From the NCBI RefSeq assembly GCF_902806685.2, contig NC_048537.1:9322720-9386719 (forward strand): DNA of 64,000 nucleotides. Direction: 5' to 3'. Source of the stretch: Maniola hyperantus (lineage: Eukaryota; Arthropoda; Insecta; Lepidoptera; Nymphalidae). The notes below the pieces were generated by a model. That model searched no databases. It had not been told where the DNA came from and saw only the letters and a list, made by a program, of their open reading frames with translations. Below, one piece after another: positions 59,223 to 64,000 of the stretch (its first letter is position 1; each line of letters starts with the position of its first letter). Made by a program: the position numbers and the translations under genes.

Positions 59223-59365
59223 CGCGTGACTACGAGTGTCCAATCGTTCATGTTCACGTTCATGTCGTGCAACGAAGACGACGCGACGCGCCGCCAGGGA
59301 CACTCGTCTCTCCGTGACTGCACCTACCGCGACTGTGCCGCGACGGTCGATGTTCCCGATACCGC
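59223..59365 (+). other. CpG-rich island with short open frame, unassigned
   Basis: High GC against AT-rich flanks. The frame starting near 59250 encodes MFTFMSCNEDDATRRQGHSS, then a Cys/Asp-rich stretch and a stop; another frame is also open. I cannot call it an exon. Confidence 0.25.
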
Positions 59366-60157
59366 GTCAATTTAAATTCGTGCAATGTCTCTTCAAGTTA
59401 GATTATTTTACGACTTCATGCTTGTTTTGAGCTCACTAGGTCTATAATAGTGCTGAAGGCTTCAGTCCAAAGACAAACTTTCAAGATTTATCATGTTTTG
59501 AATATTTGATGAAAATGAAGCGACAAAAATCAATACATATCTGTTCCAATATTATAAATGCGAAAGTTGGTCTGCTTGTGTGTTACCTTTTTACGGCCCA
59601 TCTGATTAACCGATTTTGAAAAAAAACATACAGAGATAGCTTGTATCTCGAAGACGGATATGATACTTTTTGTCCCGGAAAAACAAAGAGTTCCCTCGGG
59701 ATTTAAAAAAAATCATCCAGTTTAGAATATTAATTAGGAACACTCAGTAGTGGTAGACAAGACAAGAAGTACCTACACACGATAATATTTATTGATAAAC
59801 CACGCGCTAACCCACGGAATAATAAAAAGGCATTCGGATTAATGTTTTTTTGATACATGTAATCGCAACATGATGTATGGGAGCGATCGGCCGTCGTCGC
59901 TCGCCACTCGCCACCCGCGTCGGTTTATGATGATTATTCCTTCTAAATGATGATTTATTAGGGGATTAGGCTGGCACATGGTCCATTCTAGCGGAAAATT
60001 GGCTTTATTTATTACAATCACTGCATAAACAAAAAATTAGCTGGGTGATTAGGGTAAAGCCGCTCATAACCACGATACGAGGATAAAAACAAAAAATGGA
60101 TGCTGCGTTCCGAGGTACCATACCACACATGCCCAATCAATTCTGCTAAAGTACCTA

Positions 60158-60475
60158 TCATCATAATCATGATCAACCCATGACTGGCTCATTACATATC
60201 ACAAGTCTCCCCTCAGAATGAAAAGGGGTTTGGCCTGCACAGTCCGCCACGCTGGGCAAGTGCAGATTGGCGACTTCAGACACCTTTGAGAATATTATAG
60301 AGAACTCTTAGGCATGCATGTTTCCTCACAATGTTTTTCTTCACCGTTAAAGCAAGTGACATATCTTATTTTTTTAAATGCCATAACTTTATATACCTAT
60401 AGAGATGTGTGTCCGGGATCGAATTTCGGACCTCCCGAACAGGAGGCAGACGTCTTAACTATTAGCTATTCACCA
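60158..60475 (-). mobile_element. tRNA-derived SINE, nearly full length
   Basis: ATCATGATCAACCCATGACT at the 3' end, GAATATTATAGAGAACTCTT in the middle, and GTCCGGGATCGAATTTCGGA with ATTAGCTATTC at the 5' end, reverse-oriented. Confidence 0.7.
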
Positions 60476-60819
60476 CTCTTGGACATGAAATGAATTCCAA
60501 TCCTTAATATCGACTTCAATTTATACCCTAGGTACATAAATATTTTTGCATAAGTTTTTCTGTAAATAGAAATAGTCAGTCTGGTATTTTTGAAATTCAA
60601 AAGCAAAAGAGCTTCAACCGCTACCTCGGAAATGCAAAGCAAAAAATAAGTTCATAACAATTCACTTTGAATTCTTCTCAACTGATTGTGGTTTACAATT
60701 CAATCCGAGCATCTTGTATTTATTTATTAAGAACGTCTTTTCATTTATGAGGAATAAAAAGCTTTTTGTGGATATATAAAATTTTGTTAAAAATTCTTAA
60801 CATTACCTATTCATTTAAA

Positions 60820-61035
60820 TAAAAGTTTCTTTATTGAAAATGATATAGTAAAACTTATTACTATATTAAATTAGTAATTACTGTACAAACTACAAAGCAT
60901 ACCTGCGTGGAATGGTGCCAAGAATAGTGGCTGCATTTCCGCGCTGACCAACTAGGCTTTTTTTTTCAAAAAATAAGCCAGCCTTTACTGATGAAGTAAT
61001 TAACCATTTTTGACTTCAAGGCCCCTGCAAGGTTA
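60820..61035 (-). mobile_element. Short retroelement, copy 1
   Basis: TGCGTGGAATGGTGCCAAGA and CTGCATTTCCGCGCTGACCA recur at 63040-63090. AT-rich tail on the left; probably a LINE 3' end or SINE. Confidence 0.55.
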
Positions 61036-62869
61036 AATAAAATAAATAGACTATACTTAACTCAAGTTTATTCAGGTACGTATAAACCAGTCTTGAAAAG
61101 CTCCTAAAATGCAAGTGACGCACGCTAATACCACACGAGCCACAGCGGCCATTGATTCAAAAGAGAGACAAGTATAAAGTTTCCCGAAGACATGAAATCA
61201 TAGAGCGATTTCTTTTACGACTTCGGTTCGGTTTCAACTTCATAGCGATGAATTATGCAGAAAGGAGAGGGATTTCCTGTGATAAAAGTCGCAGCACCCC
61301 AAGAGTACTTTAAAAAGAGCTTTTACTATACTTGCATGGAAGGAAAAGCCGTTCTTTTGATTCGTGTACATATTTAGCGTAAGTTAACTTGAGGAAAAGT
61401 AGCCAAGTTAAATGAGTATAAAGTACTACATGTCATGTTATTTTATATTGCCTCTATTTTATCTACTCTAATCTTATAAAGAGGTAAATTTTAAGTTTGG
61501 ATGTAAGGGGTACTTAATCTCCGGAACTAATGATTATATTCTGAAAACAGCTATTATACTGATAGATAGCTATATTAGCCCCGAGTGCTACGTATCGAGT
61601 ATTACGCGAACGATGTTGCAAGAAAGAGCTAGTTATTAAATATTTGCTACATAATAAATTATAGATAATTATAATGGAAATAGATATACGATTAATATGA
61701 ATCATCCGTAGACAGTTTCATGTTTAGTGTGGTGTGTATCGAAGGCACAGTTAAGGAACAAAGTGTTGTCATCTTTCCAAATTGATAATTGTAATCCACA
61801 ACATACGAGGGATGAAATTGATAGTTAGAAGCTCAATATCGTACCTACGGCCCGCGGCATTACAGGATAGAGTAGAAGCTGAAGCGAGTGTAGGCTGGAG
61901 TCGCTAGACGCAGAGCGGGGTGTGCGACGCGCGTCCTGAATACCTAATTGACTAATATTAGTTGCTGTGGGGGAGCTCCCTTAGAGGTGAGCGCAAAACT
62001 TGAGACAAAGAACACGTACAAGCTGCAAAGGCACCTTTTTTAGTTTTAATACAGAAACTTCCACGATTCGAGCTACCTTTGCCGTTCTTTTAAGCTTTCT
62101 TTAATTGACCGTTAAAATTTTATCACATTTGACAAATTCTCAGTTTTGTTAATCTGATAAGATTTTCTCTGGCTACTTTTTTGCATTAGCCTTATTTGAG
62201 GTGGTAAGTATCTTTAGTCTGATATATTAAATCTAACTTATTTTAGAAACACTCGTGAAATTACGAATTACCGTCAATTATCTCTTTCTAAAGGTCGATG
62301 TACGTACAATATTTCCTGCCGGGTACTGTAATGTGATTTTTGTCTGTTATATCCATCGCTTGGAATAGAGATTAATTCAACAAAGTATTTTTGTCAATGG
62401 GTGAAATTAAAAAAAATTCATTGTACGGGTACTTAGGTACTTATACGAGTAAGTACAAGTTTCGAAAGTGTAGCAAATAGCGACGTATTTAACCGAAGAA
62501 GTATTTGAAAGGAAATAAAATTCCATTACAGTAATTGGTAGTGAAGGAAGTGACCGAGCTTGAGTTCGTAGTTAGTTAGATCTACTCGTAGGTACATTGG
62601 CTCGCATTGTGCACATGCGCTTTTATACTAAGTACGTAATTCAAGAATCCGTTTATCAGGATGCATGATTATTTTGTGTTTTGAACCGATTTGACAAAGT
62701 AAAATTTTACATGAAGCGATTTCTCAAGGCTGAGGATGGTGTGGCCTAAATGCGACGGCGCAATATTAACGAAACTTTCACCCAAGTTGGTAGATAAAAG
62801 GGTGACTACGGAAGTCCTGGTCTCTTTACATCGTGCATCGTATCAATAAGTACTTCTTTCTTTATGGTT

Positions 62870-63400
62870 GTGTTCAGCATTGCTGAGGGTCCTGACAGCT
62901 TTTCATTGATCACAATACATAATGGTTTTTTTTTTTTTTTTTTAACATTTAATAAATTTTTTTTGAACTTCAGGAAAGTTAATTATTAGTACAATAAAAC
63001 TTAAAGCTAGCCTTATCTAATTACTATATAAATCATGACCGCGTGGAATGGTGCCAAGAATACTGGCTGCATTTCCGCGCTGGACAGCCAGGCTGATCCG
63101 CTGCGCAAAAAATGAGCCAGCCCTTCTGTCACCAGTTGAGGCTATTGAATGATAAATATATTCATAATGGTTGGAGTTCTCTTGGAGTAAAAATGCGGAG
63201 CGTTCCCAGATCCTTCCGCACAGGTTAGTACAACTCGACTAAGAAAACCGTATTTGGACTTTAAAAATTGAGGTTTTAAAAATTATCAGTTAGTGTTAGT
63301 GATAATAACCAGGATTAATGGTTTCACGTGCTCTTCGAGGCACGGAGGAAAAGAAATGCAGAAATTTGGACACCCATCCGCTTATTGACTTGGGTCAACG
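62870..63400. mobile_element. SINE-like repeat interrupted by a second short retroelement copy
   Basis: The host repeat (CATTGCTGAGGGTCCTGACA ... AATAACCAGGATTAATGG) matches 12510-12900. The insert at about 62926-63160, minus strand, has an 18-T run and ACCGCGTGGAATGGTGCCAA, with CATAATGG on both sides (62918-62925 and 63164-63171) as the likely target duplication. Confidence 0.65.
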
Positions 63401-63829
63401 TTGCTTAACAATCGCAATCGATTTAATATGCGTTGTCACAACTTGGAAGAACACCTGATACCTAATATAATAATATTATATAATGGTCAATTTAAGACGA
63501 AATTATTCTAAACTTTATCACTGTTACATTACGAACAAAAATTTTGTTTACCTCGACGTTTCCTGCACTGTTCTTACTGGTTAGTACAACATCAGTGAGT
63601 TGAAAAAGGAGGCGCATTCCCCGTACACAGTTCCAGCTTACTTTGTTATGCTAATCTTCATAATTCTTTAGGCGAGCGGAGTTTTAGGCAACTTGCTTTT
63701 TTGGAAATAACTTTTAACTTTATTGTAATTTGTCGTTGCGTGTCATGAATGTAAGATTTAATGAAGAAAAGTATGCCATTATAATTTTTTTACCTTTAAC
63801 CATACGTACAATATAATTGTGTAGATATG

Positions 63830-63915
63830 GCGAGGAGAGAAAAATTGTAATTATTAAAAAAATAAAAATTAAACATGCGACTGTTAGGCGATACGAAGTT
63901 CACCGGGTCAGCTAG
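63830..63915 (+). mobile_element. Helitron-like element, 3' end
   Basis: GACTGTTAGGCGATACGAAG then TTCACCGGGTCAGCTAG before T. Related to the end at 151, with a weakened hairpin. Confidence 0.6.
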
Positions 63916-64000
63916 TGTCCTATAAAAAGATTCCGACGAATTGAGAACCTCTTCCTTTTTTTGAAGTCGGTTAAAAATAGTAGGTACATTGGAAAATCAC

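Larger units (their letters stand above)
45778..64000 (+). other. Presumed long first intron of the gene starting at 45615
   Basis: No exon could be supported in this stretch. It holds SINEs, MITEs, RTE-like relics and Helitron-like pieces, listed separately. Between them are blocks without evident repeats and with higher GC (about 53470-53930, 54840-55290, 61830-62060), which could be regulatory. Confidence 0.4.

Overview
The window is animal nuclear DNA, almost certainly from a lepidopteran (butterfly or moth). Genes are split by AT-rich introns with GT..AG borders. Spacer DNA is rich in TACCTA/TAGGTA words. The repeats match types common in Lepidoptera: tRNA-derived SINEs with a CAT/ATG-rich tail, Helitron-like elements that start TC and end CTAG between A and T, fold-back MITEs, and Jockey-, CR1- and RTE-like LINE relics. 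This assignment rests on general knowledge of such genomes; no search was run.

Four protein genes are supported, all on the + strand. (1) 1640-7583 is the 3' part of a KCNQ-type voltage-gated potassium channel gene, with five exon positions. The first position is filled by two alternative 128-bp exons that encode two versions of the calmodulin-binding helix B region. (2) 16578-32651 is an SLC12A8-like cation-chloride cotransporter-family gene, with ten exons found. The exon expected between 22540 and 28667 was not found; that interval carries a 4.5-kb Jockey-like LINE with a clean target-site duplication. (3) 37303-39668 is a complete four-exon SMNDC1/SPF30 splicing-factor gene of 239 codons with a Tudor domain. 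(4) 45615-45777 is the first coding exon of an unidentified secreted or membrane protein (signal peptide), preceded by a GC-rich leader. Its intron seems to run at least 18 kb, to the window end.

Spacers and introns are mobile-element dense. SLC12A8 intron 4 carries a reverse-oriented CR1-like LINE. Intron 9 carries a hAT-type element with an 8-bp duplication that contains a P-like element with a decayed THAP domain, and also a Helitron interrupted by another hAT-type element. A second copy of the P-like element lies downstream of the gene. A GC-rich MITE family occurs at least five times between 33 and 59 kb. Perfect hairpins with arms of 28 and 30 bp lie at 57.9 and 52.8 kb. The genes show no sign of acting in a common pathway.
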